Below, one piece after another: positions 34,105-43,545 of a stretch of DNA of 64,000 bases. Location of the stretch: NCBI GenBank assembly GCA_002011085.2, contig MTMB02000001.1, forward strand, positions 1,091,627 to 1,155,626, read 5' to 3'. Source of the DNA: Candidatus Geothermarchaeum rappei. GTDB taxonomy: Archaea; Thermoproteota; Nitrososphaeria; Geothermarchaeales; JDFR-13. Position numbers and translations under genes: made by a program. Each line of letters begins with the position of its first letter. Position 1 is the first letter of the stretch. The notes under the pieces were generated by a model. The model saw only the letters and a list, made by a program, of their open reading frames with translations, was not told where the DNA came from and did not search any database.

Positions 34105-34998
34105 CTACTTTAGGAAGGCGTCTATCGAGGCTATGGACTTTGGTATAACGGCTCGGACACCCTTCTTTGGATCCACAACCTGATTTATCATGACGTCGAC
34201 TCCAAGGCTACTGAATATATAGGATTCCTCAAATGACCAGCCAGTCGCCTTCATAATAGCCTCAACGGCTTCTAGAGTGGCATACTCAACAGCCTTATCC
34301 AGGGATTCATCGGAGGTCATTATAGAGAAGTGGTCTCCATATTCTAGTATAGGCCAAGACGGCTGCCTACCCTTTATAACGTTGAATCTAAACATGATCT
34401 TACCAGGTATCTCTACAGCAGCTACACATAGCTCCCCATCTCCCTGAACAGCATGTAGGTCTCCAGCGGCGAACAAAGCGCCTTCGACAGCCACAGGGAG
34501 ATATAGCCTCGCCCCAATAGTCACCTCCTTACAATCGAGGTTACCCCCATGCTTATACGGCACGGCAGTGGGCATGGGGTCTCCAGAGGGCGCTACACCG
34601 ATGGTGCCTATCATCGGCTGAAGCAGGAGCTTCACCCCATTGTATATTACAAATCCGTCTCTGATCTCGGCGAACTTCGTCTTCGACTTGAACTCATGAT
34701 TACTCAATGCACCGTGTCCAGGTACAACTAGGCAGACACCCCTATCAGGTACCTCGATATCCAGAATATCGACGACGAGCGTGTCTCCCTCCTCAGCACC
34801 CTCTATATAGACTGGCCCGGTTGCTGGGTTGACCCTCGACCAATCCAGTTGATCAAGGGGCATATCCTCGGAAGTCACCTGGCCTCCGAGGGCGTCCTGC
34901 GCCTCTAATATGATGACTTCACCGGGGGATACATGCTCCACTGGCTCATGTTCCTTGCTGAATGTATAGACGGCCTTATCCATAGGGATGAATTTCAC
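34105..34998 (-). CDS. Acetamidase/formamidase family amidohydrolase
   Basis: A 297-residue cytosolic amidase that hydrolyses formamide or acetamide to ammonia and the acid. The family landmarks are visible: DWSRVNPATGPVYIEGAEEGDTL near 50-72, a metal-site glycine/acidic region GDLHAVQGDGELC near 178-190 with His and Asp residues, and the C-terminal YATLEAVEAIMKATG near 238-255. A GGAGGTG site eight bases before the GTG supports the start. No transporter or regulator gene is adjacent, so the gene is probably monocistronic. Activity on other amides is possible. Confidence 0.92.
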   Translation of the reverse strand: MKFIPMDKAVYTFSKEHEPVEHVSPGEVIILEAQDALGGQVTSEDMPLDQLDWSRVNPATGPVYIEGAEEGDTLVVDILDIEVPDRGVCLVVPGHGALSNHEFKSKTKFAEIRDGFVIYNGVKLLLQPMIGTIGVAPSGDPMPTAVPYKHGGNLDCKEVTIGARLYLPVAVEGALFAAGDLHAVQGDGELCVAAVEIPGKIMFRFNVIKGRQPSWPILEYGDHFSIMTSDESLDKAVEYATLEAVEAIMKATGWSFEESYIFSSLGVDVMINQVVDPKKGVRAVIPKSIASIDAFLK

Positions 34999-35040
34999 AG
35001 GAAAGCACCTCCATAGAAAATATAGAGGGGTATAAGGGGA

Positions 35041-35856
35041 TTATAACTTCCTAAGCCTCTCAATATCCTCCTCAGTAAGCCTCCAGCCCATGGCCCCGTG
35101 ATACTCCTCAACCCTCTCCCTCTTCTCGGTCTTGGGGATAGTTGTTACACGTGGATGCGCTATCAAGTAGTTCAATGCGACTTGGACAGGTGTCTTACCA
35201 TACTTAACGCCCACTTCCATGAGGGTCTTGTCATTAACGACCTTACCCTTCTCCAAAGGAGTATATGCCTGAACTGTGATACCCTCCCTAATCATATAGG
35301 GGAGGAGGTATCTCTCTATAGTCTTGTCAAAGACGCTGTAGCGAACCTGGTTAACCACTATCTCATGCTTCCTAAGACTATGTATAGCCTCCTTAAGCAG
35401 ATCCACCTTGAAGTTGCTTACACCAATATACCTTGCATAGCCCTTTTCAGCAATAGCCTCGAGATACTGCATCATCTTCGACACAGGCGTATGCGGCTCA
35501 TACCAATGTAGAAGTAGTAGATCCACTTCCTTAACACCTAGGCGATCAATACTCTGCCTCGCCGCCTTCAACGCCTTATCGACGCTAGTGAATTTATCCG
35601 GCATTAGCTTGGTCGTGATAAATATATTATCCCTACCAACCCTCTTAACAGCGAGGCCGACTGTCTTCTCAGCCTCACCCGAGCCATACATCTCAGCCGT
35701 GTCAACCAGGTTCAGCCCGAGCTCAACAGCCCGGGAAATAGCGTCTACCATCGATTCACGGCTACGTATATCCCATGTCCCTAGGCCTATTGCGGAGACA
35801 TATTCACCAGCCCTACCTATCTCCTTCCTATCACTATAGTCTATCTCAAACCTCAT
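35041..35856 (-). CDS. Aldo/keto reductase
   Basis: A 271-residue NAD(P)H-dependent oxidoreductase of the AKR family with a TIM barrel. The catalytic tetrad is readable: Asp in NLVDTAEMYGSGEAE near 52, Tyr in the same segment near 57, Lys in FITTKLMP near 84, and His in LLLLHWYEP near 117. The C-terminal cofactor region is RVTTIPKTEKRERVEEY near 235-250. The substrate, usually a small aldehyde or ketone, cannot be predicted. No operon partner: the formamidase starts about 43 bases after its stop and the divergent cupin gene lies 105 bases upstream. Confidence 0.93.
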   Translation of the reverse strand: MRFEIDYSDRKEIGRAGEYVSAIGLGTWDIRSRESMVDAISRAVELGLNLVDTAEMYGSGEAEKTVGLAVKRVGRDNIFITTKLMPDKFTSVDKALKAARQSIDRLGVKEVDLLLLHWYEPHTPVSKMMQYLEAIAEKGYARYIGVSNFKVDLLKEAIHSLRKHEIVVNQVRYSVFDKTIERYLLPYMIREGITVQAYTPLEKGKVVNDKTLMEVGVKYGKTPVQVALNYLIAHPRVTTIPKTEKRERVEEYHGAMGWRLTEEDIERLRKL

Positions 35857-35961
35857 GGCCTATCAACCATAGAAATATAGATGGGATCCATAGGATTTAT
35901 CCATTACAAAGGTGTATATGATATTTATCAACAGCCTATTCGATGTGGATGGTGATGTATT

Positions 35962-36303
35962 TTGGAGGCGAGGTTTCTAAAGCCTAGTGAGATGAAATGT
36001 ATAGAAGTTATGAAGGGGGTATATGCCAATCCACTGTACCTTGATGATGAGCTTATGATTATGAGGATGCAGGTCTATGAAGACGTCCCGATACATAGCC
36101 ATGAAAATATCCAGGTTGGTGTGGTAGTCGATGGAAAAGGCGTCTTCATCGTGGATGGCGAGGAGATACCTGTTGAGAAGGGGAGTTTCTTCACGATACC
36201 TGGTAATGTGGGTCATGGAGTAAGGGTTTTGGAGGCGCCGCTTATAGTGATAGATATGTTTAGGCCTCCTAGGGAAGACTATAAAAAGCTTTTTAAAGAG
36301 TAG
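35962..36303 (+). CDS. Small cupin-domain protein
   Basis: A 113-residue single-domain cupin. The two cupin motifs are visible: VPIHSHENIQVGVVVDGKGVF near 42-62, supplying two histidines and a downstream Glu/Gln position, and IPGNVGHGVRVLE near 78-92 supplying the third histidine. Such small proteins bind a metal and act as isomerases, dioxygenases or sensors. It begins with TTG at 35962 with GGTGATG close upstream. It stands alone, divergent from the aldo/keto reductase and convergent with the UDP-sugar dehydrogenase, so no context clue is available for the substrate. Confidence 0.88.
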   Translation: MEARFLKPSEMKCIEVMKGVYANPLYLDDELMIMRMQVYEDVPIHSHENIQVGVVVDGKGVFIVDGEEIPVEKGSFFTIPGNVGHGVRVLEAPLIVIDMFRPPREDYKKLFKE

Positions 36304-36309
36304 AGCGTG

Positions 36310-37668
36310 TTAGAGGCTTCCCTTCCCGAGGATAATCAGCCTCTCATAAGGAACATCTATATCAAGATATGCAACTGTATCGACTACAACAGGCTTTCCA
36401 CCGGCCTTATCCAGGATACTGCTTAGGCCGAGGCCTCTATACATGCGGTGGCCAGTCGCGACTATAACGATACCAGCGTCTCTAACCGCATTATCCAGGT
36501 CATTAGTAAGCACGACCCCCAGTTCCTCCAGGAAAACATCTTTCTTGACATAGGGATCATGGACTACAATATCCCTATAACCCTTCTCCAGAAGCAGCTT
36601 CACTATCTCATGACTCGGGGAGAGACGGGTATCATCTGTCTCACCCCTGAAGGCCGCGCCTAAGACACATACCTTGACCCCCCTCCTATCAACACCATAT
36701 TTAGATACTAGGTCATCCACATAGCCAGTGACTATACTAGGCATAGCCTCATTAATCTTCCTAGCCAGCCTCGTCAACTCCATATCAAAACCGTATTCCT
36801 CCAGGCGCCTCAATACGAAATATGGGTATAGTGGTATACAGTAGCCTCCTACACCTGGGCCTGGGAGATGAAGATGGCTAAATGGCTGTGTATTAGCGGC
36901 ATCCCTAGCCTCATAATAGTCGATGCCCAGCTTCATAGCAGCCATAGCCAACTCATTGGCCAGGGCGATGTTCACATCCCTATATATGCCCTCAGCCAGC
37001 TTCTCAAACTCAGCGGCCGTGGGGGAACTGAGTTCCACCACACCTTTTTTAGCGATCATACTATAGAATTTTGAGACGGCCTCGAGACTACGTGGCCCAA
37101 CGCCACTCACGACCTTAGGGTAATTCTCCTCAATATCCCTAACAGCCCGGCCAACATATATCCTCTCCGGACTATAGCAGAGTAGAAAGTCCTCCTCAGC
37201 CCTGAGTCCACTAGCCTCCTCCAAAATCGGCCTAGCCACATTCAATGTGGTTCCAGGAGGCATACTCGACTCATAGATAACCATATCACCCTTCTTAAGC
37301 CCCTCTCCAATGACTCTCGACACCGACTCGATGGCTGAGAGATCAATATCCTTGGTCTCCCAGTCGATATAGACGGGGACGGTGACTACCTTTATAACAG
37401 ACTTCTGAGAAGCCTCGACGCCATTCGAGGTGAGTATGAGACGCTCCTCATGCAGGGCCTTCTCAACCGCCTCCCTAATATCATCCTCAACTATCTCGAG
37501 GGAACCCGACGCGATCTTACTCAGCCTAGCCTCATTAATATCTACACAGACTACTCTGAGGCCCCGCCTCAGATATGTGGCTACGAGGGATAGACCCACG
37601 TAGCCAGCTCCATATACCGCTATCCATTCACCACCCGAGTATACACGTTCAACAGGGTCGCTATTCAT
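36310..37668 (-). CDS. UDP/GDP-sugar (ManNAc-type) dehydrogenase
   Basis: A 452-residue enzyme that oxidises a nucleotide-sugar at C6 to the uronic acid in two NAD-dependent steps. The N-terminal Rossmann motif is GAGYVGLSLVATYL near 18; the catalytic region PGPGVGGYCIPLYPYF near 270-285 has the active-site Cys in GGYCIP; the C-terminal domain GAAFRGETDDTRLSP follows near 335. These features match the WecC/UDP-N-acetyl-mannosamine dehydrogenase group within the UDP-glucose dehydrogenase family. ATG 37668 is preferred, with GGTGG five bases upstream; GTG 37677 is an alternative. It probably makes an acidic sugar for surface glycans. Confidence 0.88.
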   Translation of the reverse strand: MNSDPVERVYSGGEWIAVYGAGYVGLSLVATYLRRGLRVVCVDINEARLSKIASGSLEIVEDDIREAVEKALHEERLILTSNGVEASQKSVIKVVTVPVYIDWETKDIDLSAIESVSRVIGEGLKKGDMVIYESSMPPGTTLNVARPILEEASGLRAEEDFLLCYSPERIYVGRAVRDIEENYPKVVSGVGPRSLEAVSKFYSMIAKKGVVELSSPTAAEFEKLAEGIYRDVNIALANELAMAAMKLGIDYYEARDAANTQPFSHLHLPGPGVGGYCIPLYPYFVLRRLEEYGFDMELTRLARKINEAMPSIVTGYVDDLVSKYGVDRRGVKVCVLGAAFRGETDDTRLSPSHEIVKLLLEKGYRDIVVHDPYVKKDVFLEELGVVLTNDLDNAVRDAGIVIVATGHRMYRGLGLSSILDKAGGKPVVVDTVAYLDIDVPYERLIILGKGSL

Positions 37669-37752
37669 CCTAGCCACCGTATATCAATAGACAATAGGCT
37701 GGACCTACTCTTTAAAATTATATTATTTAGTGGTGAAGTATAAGAAAGTGAG

Positions 37753-38697
37753 TTAAGCCTCATCCAACGAGATGGTTTTGGATAGCCTCCTATGAAGCCT
37801 TTTAACAAGGCTGTATCTAACGTTCCCAACCACCTTCTTAACCCTATGCACCCTGAACCAGGGAACTAGTCTTAGGATAGGCCTCTTACTCCTAGGCCAA
37901 TGGCCATAGCTCCATCTCTCGCCGAGGAACTCCCCATGGTCAGATGTGATTACCACATCGGCTCCAGAGGACAGTAGGTCTTTGATAAGCGGGGTTGAGG
38001 CCTCCAAAACCCCTCTCAGGTTCTCCACATAACATCTCCTCAGCCCCTCCACCCCATATATCCTCCTACAGGCGTCTAGGGGAGACTCGGGTGGGAGGCC
38101 CATTAACTCACCCAGCTTCCATGCAGGACCCTTCCCGACATCGAATAGGTTTATCGTGATATAGTTGATTACCGTCCTCAACCTTAGCCAGGTCCTGTAT
38201 CTCATGGTATTCTTAAGTGGATGATGAAGATGGAAGAGATCCCGCTCCTCTAGAGAAGGTTTTCGGAAGCCTACTGTACGACATGTTAAATAAGGCGCAT
38301 GAGGCTGGAGATAATGTATTATAAGTCTCTTGCCCGGATACCTATAGAAAGCCTTCAGAGCCTCTATAGAGACATCCATGGGTAGGACTGTGCCAAGCTC
38401 ATCATTCCAATTCTTGTCCCATACATCGATGACGTGATGAAACTTCTCGCCGGCGCAGAACCCCCATACACATCTCCTGCCACATATATGGGGGTTGGAC
38501 GACACATAGACCGTGTCCATATATCTCCCTGGGAAGCTGTTCACGAGCCACTCATATGTAGTGGTGCCCTTGGAATACATCTCCTCCAAATCGCCTTCGA
38601 AGTAATCCTCATACACCATCTTGAAATAATCATATCTACATGCATCCAAGACTATCAGTATATCCCAGTCTAGATCCATGACGCCTTTGTAGAGCAT
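37753..38697 (-). CDS. Sulfatase-fold (alkaline-phosphatase superfamily) protein
   Basis: A 314-residue protein related to uncharacterised archaeal sulfatase-like enzymes. Landmarks are ILIVLDACRYDYF near 13-25 (metal Asp), TTTYEWLVNSFPGRY near 42 in the place of the nucleophile, IIHYLQPHAPYL near 135-146 and ADVVITSDHGEFLGE near 255. Histidine and aspartate ligands of the family are present. The nucleophile region has Thr, not Cys, suggesting a phosphatase/phosphoglycerol-transferase-type mechanism and not an FGE-matured sulfatase. No signal peptide. The start at ATG 38697 is supported by GAGGTG five bases upstream; the longer TTG start is less likely. Substrate unknown. Confidence 0.75.
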   Translation of the reverse strand: MLYKGVMDLDWDILIVLDACRYDYFKMVYEDYFEGDLEEMYSKGTTTYEWLVNSFPGRYMDTVYVSSNPHICGRRCVWGFCAGEKFHHVIDVWDKNWNDELGTVLPMDVSIEALKAFYRYPGKRLIIHYLQPHAPYLTCRTVGFRKPSLEERDLFHLHHPLKNTMRYRTWLRLRTVINYITINLFDVGKGPAWKLGELMGLPPESPLDACRRIYGVEGLRRCYVENLRGVLEASTPLIKDLLSSGADVVITSDHGEFLGERWSYGHWPRSKRPILRLVPWFRVHRVKKVVGNVRYSLVKRLHRRLSKTISLDEA

Positions 38698-38810
38698 TGC
38701 AGCACCTCTATCCAAAAATAGTGGTATACAAGAGGTTATAATTATAGAGGGTATATTTGGATTTAGCCGAGAGAAAGAAGAAATAGAATTGGATTGGGAG
38801 AGGCCTTGGG

Positions 38811-39914
38811 CTACTTCACCTTACCGCCCTTGATCTCCTCCAGCCAGTCCAGGGTCGCCTTCTCCACAAAGCCCTTTGTAAGCCTAGTCGCATTGACACA
38901 GTCCCCTAGGTCAAGGACCTCCACAGGGCTATGGATATACCTCGTCGGTATCGATATCACGCCGGCTGGGACACCCTCCTTATTCAAGGCTATAATCGTC
39001 GCGTCTGTCGTGCCCCCGGATAACACCTCCAGCTGATACGGGATATCCTCCTCCTTAGCCACCTCAAGCAGGAGCCTCTTCACATGTGGATTCGTCAATA
39101 GGCCTGAGCCGGAGCGGCCGTCCATCAGCTTGATAGCGGGGCCCTTACCCAGCTTTGATATCTGCTCACTCTCCTTCACATCAGGGACATCGGCTGCAAC
39201 TGTAACATCCAGTGCAATGGCGACGTCGGGAGAGATTCTGTAGGCGGAGGTCCTCGCACCCTTCAGGCCAACCTCCTCCTGGACCGTTGCAACGGCATAT
39301 AAATCAGCCTCGTTACCCTCGACCTCGCGGAAGGCATGGATCATCACCGCTACACCCACACGGTCGTCGAAGGCCTTTCCAGAGACGACGTCTCCCCTGC
39401 CTAGGCGTTCGACGGTCCTCTCGATAACGACTACAGAGCCTATCTCCACACCCATCTCCTCGACCTCCTCCCTGTTCCTAGCCCCGACGTCGATAAACAG
39501 GTTCTTCATCTCGGGAACCTGCTTAGCCTCATCAGGCTTGAGTATATGTGGAGGTATATGCCCGATTACACCAAGGACTTTATCGCCTTTCGACGTCAGT
39601 ATCTGAACCCTCTGACCGGGTAATACAACTGTATTCCAGCCTCCAACCGGCTGAACCCTTAGAAAACCGTTTTTCTCTATGTTTGAGACCATAAGGCCTA
39701 TTTCATCCATGTGGCCGGCGAGCATCACCCTACCGCCGCCCCTACTACCCTTCTTAACAGCTATTACATTGCCCAGTGCATCTACCCTAACCTCATCGGC
39801 ATATGGCTTCAGCATGTCTATTACGAGGCCACGGACCTCATCCTCATAACCAGATACCCCCAGTACCTCGGCGAGGCTCTTTAGGGTATCGTAGAACTCG
39901 TTTTTAGAGACCAT
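38811..39914 (-). CDS. M42-family metallo-aminopeptidase
   Basis: A 367-residue dinuclear-metal peptidase. The metal and catalytic motifs are AGHMDEIGL near 66, SGKAFDDRVGVAV near 175, ATVQEEVGLKGAR near 205-220, ALDVTVAADVPDV near 230 and RYIHSPVEVLDLGD near 320-335. The family includes the tetrahedral aminopeptidase (TET) of archaea that finishes peptide breakdown and the FrvX-type relatives once called endoglucanases. I choose ATG 39914 because GAGGTG lies six bases upstream; GTG 39923 would add three residues. No neighbour points to a special peptide substrate. Confidence 0.94.
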   Translation of the reverse strand: MVSKNEFYDTLKSLAEVLGVSGYEDEVRGLVIDMLKPYADEVRVDALGNVIAVKKGSRGGGRVMLAGHMDEIGLMVSNIEKNGFLRVQPVGGWNTVVLPGQRVQILTSKGDKVLGVIGHIPPHILKPDEAKQVPEMKNLFIDVGARNREEVEEMGVEIGSVVVIERTVERLGRGDVVSGKAFDDRVGVAVMIHAFREVEGNEADLYAVATVQEEVGLKGARTSAYRISPDVAIALDVTVAADVPDVKESEQISKLGKGPAIKLMDGRSGSGLLTNPHVKRLLLEVAKEEDIPYQLEVLSGGTTDATIIALNKEGVPAGVISIPTRYIHSPVEVLDLGDCVNATRLTKGFVEKATLDWLEEIKGGKVK

Positions 39915-40025
39915 GTTAGACACCTCAAAAACACGTTATAGATAACATTATACAGAGTCAGCCTTATAATTTTAACCATGTAAAGACTGTTCTTGCCCGT
40001 GTTTTTAACCGTCTATAGCCTATTT

Positions 40026-41387
40026 TCAACGCCTATCGAGGTCTCCACGCAGTATACTCGGGAATATTCCTATGAAGACTATCACGGCGAATATCAGGAA
40101 GAGGAGGTCTATCGTGGATATCAGTAGCCCAGGGTCTATCGTCGAGACCTCTATCCCACCTATATATAGTGAGAAGACTAGGGAGATTATACTCATGCTC
40201 AGCGTCTGGCCATATACCCTCGCGGTGCCCGCGAAGCCTGAGGCGAGGCCATAAAACCTCTTCTCCACGGAGCCCATGATAGCGTTTGTATTCGGTGAGG
40301 AGAAGAGGGCTGAGCCTATGCCTAGGAGGGCTAGGGCGATGATAATGTATAGTAGGGAGGTCTCCATACCCAGGAGTGAGAGCATCATATATGACGCCAC
40401 ATCCAGTGAAAGCCCTATAGTGACTACATACTTCGGCTGTATATAGTCTGAGAGCCTCCCTGCGAGGGTGGAGAGGAGCGCCATCAAAACCGGTCGGGAT
40501 ATTAGGACTAGGCCTGTGACAAGGGGGTCTATACCCATGATATACTGGAGGTAGACGCTTATGAGGAATGATGATCCGTAGGAGGCCGAGTATGTCAAGA
40601 TAGAGGTTAATACTGAGAAGGTTAGGAGGCGGTTCCTAATAACCGACCCGATGTCTATAAGGGGGTCGTCAACCCTATACTCCCATATTATAAATAGGGC
40701 TGTAGCAATGGGGAAGACGGCTAGTGAAAGCCTTGAGACATCGGCTGGGTAAAGGGATAGGCCGAGTATCAATGAGGTGAAGGAGACCCCCAGTAGGATA
40801 CTGCCCATATAGTCGAAGGAGCCTCCCGAGAGAAGCTCCTCCGCATCCAGGTATCTAATGGATATGTATAGGGCGAGGATACTCATCAGTGATATAGCAA
40901 TGTATAGGGGGCGCCAGCCTACCAAGGCCGTTGTCAAACCCCCTAGTACGGGGCCTAGGGTTAGGCCTAGGTATACTGAGGAGACATTTATACCCAGGGC
41001 CAGGCCACGCTCATTACTGGGGAATACGCCTGATATCAGGGCGACTCCAGCTGTCCCGATGGCGGCGGAGCCACATCCCTGTAGAAACCGTAGTACTAGG
41101 AATATGTATTCATCTGGAGCTAGGCCGGCGAGGAACGTGGATACTGAGAATATTAGGAGGCCGATTCTAAATATCCTGAGCCTCCCCCTCTTATCCCCAA
41201 ACACCCCTATGGGGAGGTATAGTAGGGCTGAGGAGAGGAGTGTCGAGGTTGAGAACCAGCTTAGGATAATTGGGTCGACAGCGAATTCCAAGCCGATTAC
41301 GGGGATAACCACCTTCATAACGGCGTCCATGAAAGGCGTGAGGAATGATGCGATGGATACTATAAGCAGGAACATCCATCTATTCAA
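40026..41387 (-). CDS. MFS transporter (drug-efflux-like, DHA2/EmrB type)
   Basis: A 453-residue membrane protein with 12-14 hydrophobic helices. The MFS loop motif GVFGDKRGRLRIF near 60-72 and a second, AGRLSDYIQPKY, near 308 are visible; motif C, GLTLGPVLGGLTTALVGW, near 140-157 is typical of antiporters such as EmrB/QacA. The gene should export a small hydrophobic compound or take up an organic anion; substrate not predictable. TTG start with GGGAGGGGGG upstream. It is followed on the same strand by nothing close and is preceded by the secreted-protein gene, 115 bases away. Confidence 0.9.
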   Translation of the reverse strand: MNRWMFLLIVSIASFLTPFMDAVMKVVIPVIGLEFAVDPIILSWFSTSTLLSSALLYLPIGVFGDKRGRLRIFRIGLLIFSVSTFLAGLAPDEYIFLVLRFLQGCGSAAIGTAGVALISGVFPSNERGLALGINVSSVYLGLTLGPVLGGLTTALVGWRPLYIAISLMSILALYISIRYLDAEELLSGGSFDYMGSILLGVSFTSLILGLSLYPADVSRLSLAVFPIATALFIIWEYRVDDPLIDIGSVIRNRLLTFSVLTSILTYSASYGSSFLISVYLQYIMGIDPLVTGLVLISRPVLMALLSTLAGRLSDYIQPKYVVTIGLSLDVASYMMLSLLGMETSLLYIIIALALLGIGSALFSSPNTNAIMGSVEKRFYGLASGFAGTARVYGQTLSMSIISLVFSLYIGGIEVSTIDPGLLISTIDLLFLIFAVIVFIGIFPSILRGDLDRR

Positions 41388-41502
41388 CTACGCCGCCCCC
41401 CTCCCAAACCAGCTATATAGGTGGATATTAAATAATCCTAATCACAGCCACTCCTTTTAAATCAAATAAGGAGGTTTGAGAAAAAGGAGGGGGGCTAGGA
41501 GG

Positions 41503-43350
41503 TTAGAATGTTATGAAGGAGACTGCTCCAACCATAGTAGCCTTGTTAGTAGCCTTATCAATGTATATCGTTATCGGAAGCCTTAACTCGATACCCCCGA
41601 TCTCCACGGCGATAGTCCCCTTCAATACCATAGCCATATTGTTATTGACCTCGACGCTAAAGACTATCCTATACTTCTCCTTGACCATGAGCGGCAGAGT
41701 GGTGACCTCTAGATAACCCTCTCCAGTCTTGAGGTTTACCACAAGCTTCGCCGGCCCTGCGCTGGACATGCCTCTATACTCCTTCCCAATGCGCTTCGAG
41801 GCATCCATAGGCTGCCCAAGGACGATGATGGGGTACATACCAGCCTCCTCAGCATATACCCAGATGGATACTATGTTCCTCCTCTTATCGACGGTATACT
41901 CCTTAAACTGCTGGTATGACTGGGTCGTCCAGTTATAGTAGTAGGGGGCTAGGAAATCTTCTATAATACCGTATTTCTTGAGGTCAGCATCGGAATACGT
42001 TATATTCACCTGAATCGGCGACTCAACCACATTCCCCAGGGGGGTTAGGAGGTAGTAGAAACGTGGGATACAGTCTACGAAGCCATATGGAAGAGGGTTG
42101 TTATCATAGATGTGCACGTCATAGTTTGCCACGCTGTAGAGCTGGGTGAGATTCGCCTTTACAGTCAACCCATCAAACGAGGCGATGTTTGGGTTAGAGG
42201 CATAATACATCCACTGCCTACCCATATATATGATCTTAGACGGGAATCCACCCTCGCAAACATTATAGTATATTCGGCCGATATTCGATACAGACTCCAG
42301 AATCATAACAACCTTACTATCTCCACCCATGAAGCCTACCACGTTAGAGGGCAGCGATAAATATGACAAGTCAAACGAGAACTCTAGGACACCGTCTGCA
42401 GCCGAGGCACTCCTATTATATAGGTTGGAGGATATGCTTATTATCTGGGTTACGCCCGTGTCATAGTTGCTAAGATATATACCGTTGTCTCGGCTCATAA
42501 TCGAGCGGTCAACCACCCCGTCTCCATCGCTATCCAGATAGATCATTGGGATAATTAGATCGGTTGATACCCAGGATGAGAATGGGCCTGAGAACTTGAA
42601 CATAAAGTACATGATGCTCCCATCATTACTCGTAGCGACATACATCTCCCTGGAATCCGCACCTGTACTGGATAGGCCGTGTGGCAGAGCCGCATCTACC
42701 AGGACTGGCGTGAACCCGCTCCAGTCACTTGGGTCGCCGTCAACCACGATATCACTCTTCAGGAGTGTGATGTCCTGGTAGTTGATTACAGCCGGAGTGA
42801 AATAGTCGTGGAATACGGTGGATCCGTAGTCGATGAATAAAAACGGCTTTGTAATCGGGTCTCCAGACACCGATATCTGGGAGAGATAGTCCAGTGGAAG
42901 AGCTATTCTATATCCATCGTCAAATACCTCGAGCCAGGAATCGTTTCTATATGTCGTCCTAGACCATCCTTGATAGTCAGTGTATTCAAGGCGTTTATAC
43001 CCGTTTGACTCAGCATATACATTGAAGGAGAATAGGGAGTATACACCGACTGAGAACCACTCGTCATAATCAGTTATAAACCTGAAGTTAAAGTTGCGGC
43101 CGACAACACCATCGTCAGCTGCAGAAGCCCAGCTATCCCCATACCTAACGTTCATCAAGATATGTGTAGAGTTGTCGGATACCGATACCATTATCAAGTC
43201 ATCCAAGCCGCCTGAGCCATAATCCGTGTAGACCGGGGCCCTATCCCACTTCGGAAGAAGAACTGCATTGACTAAAACCGTTGTAAAGCCGATACTAAGG
43301 AATAGAACTAGTATGAGGACAGCTACCCCAATCCTCTTCGACATACTCAT
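41503..43350 (-). CDS. Large secreted protein of unknown function
   Basis: A protein of about 615 residues. The N-terminus MSMSKRIGVAVLILVLFLSIGFTT is a signal peptide, so I take ATG 43350 or 43344 as start; a GAGGT lies eight bases before 43350. The mature part is beta-rich with many Asn/Asp/Ser and few Lys: tandem segments DGDPSDWSGF near 220 and LDSDGDGVVD near 285 resemble CBM9-like or calcium-binding turns. No transmembrane anchor or sortase-like motif is seen at the C-terminus, which ends in hydrophobic strands. It could be an S-layer-associated or polymer-binding protein. The function is not recognised. Confidence 0.7.
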   Translation of the reverse strand: MSMSKRIGVAVLILVLFLSIGFTTVLVNAVLLPKWDRAPVYTDYGSGGLDDLIMVSVSDNSTHILMNVRYGDSWASAADDGVVGRNFNFRFITDYDEWFSVGVYSLFSFNVYAESNGYKRLEYTDYQGWSRTTYRNDSWLEVFDDGYRIALPLDYLSQISVSGDPITKPFLFIDYGSTVFHDYFTPAVINYQDITLLKSDIVVDGDPSDWSGFTPVLVDAALPHGLSSTGADSREMYVATSNDGSIMYFMFKFSGPFSSWVSTDLIIPMIYLDSDGDGVVDRSIMSRDNGIYLSNYDTGVTQIISISSNLYNRSASAADGVLEFSFDLSYLSLPSNVVGFMGGDSKVVMILESVSNIGRIYYNVCEGGFPSKIIYMGRQWMYYASNPNIASFDGLTVKANLTQLYSVANYDVHIYDNNPLPYGFVDCIPRFYYLLTPLGNVVESPIQVNITYSDADLKKYGIIEDFLAPYYYNWTTQSYQQFKEYTVDKRRNIVSIWVYAEEAGMYPIIVLGQPMDASKRIGKEYRGMSSAGPAKLVVNLKTGEGYLEVTTLPLMVKEKYRIVFSVEVNNNMAMVLKGTIAVEIGGIELRLPITIYIDKATNKATMVGAVSFITF

Positions 43351-43502
43351 CCCGCAAAACCTCAAGAAGCCCACGAGATGACACAATAATATTTTATAAA
43401 TAATAGTGTAATTTCCTATATAAACATAATGATATACCGTATAATGTATTTGTAGACATTACGACATTTGTTTTTTACTTGGTTATCGGTTTTTGAAAAA
43501 AT

Positions 43503-43512
43503 TATTTTATAT
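43503..43512 (+). promoter_or_regulatory. TATA-like box for the DUF432-MscS operon
   Basis: TATTTTATAT lies 34-43 bases before the ATG at 43546, inside the 159-base divergent gap. A GAGGT site just before the ATG indicates a short leader. Confidence 0.42.
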
Positions 43513-43545
43513 CCTTGGATGGGGAATGAAATTAAATGAGGTAGT

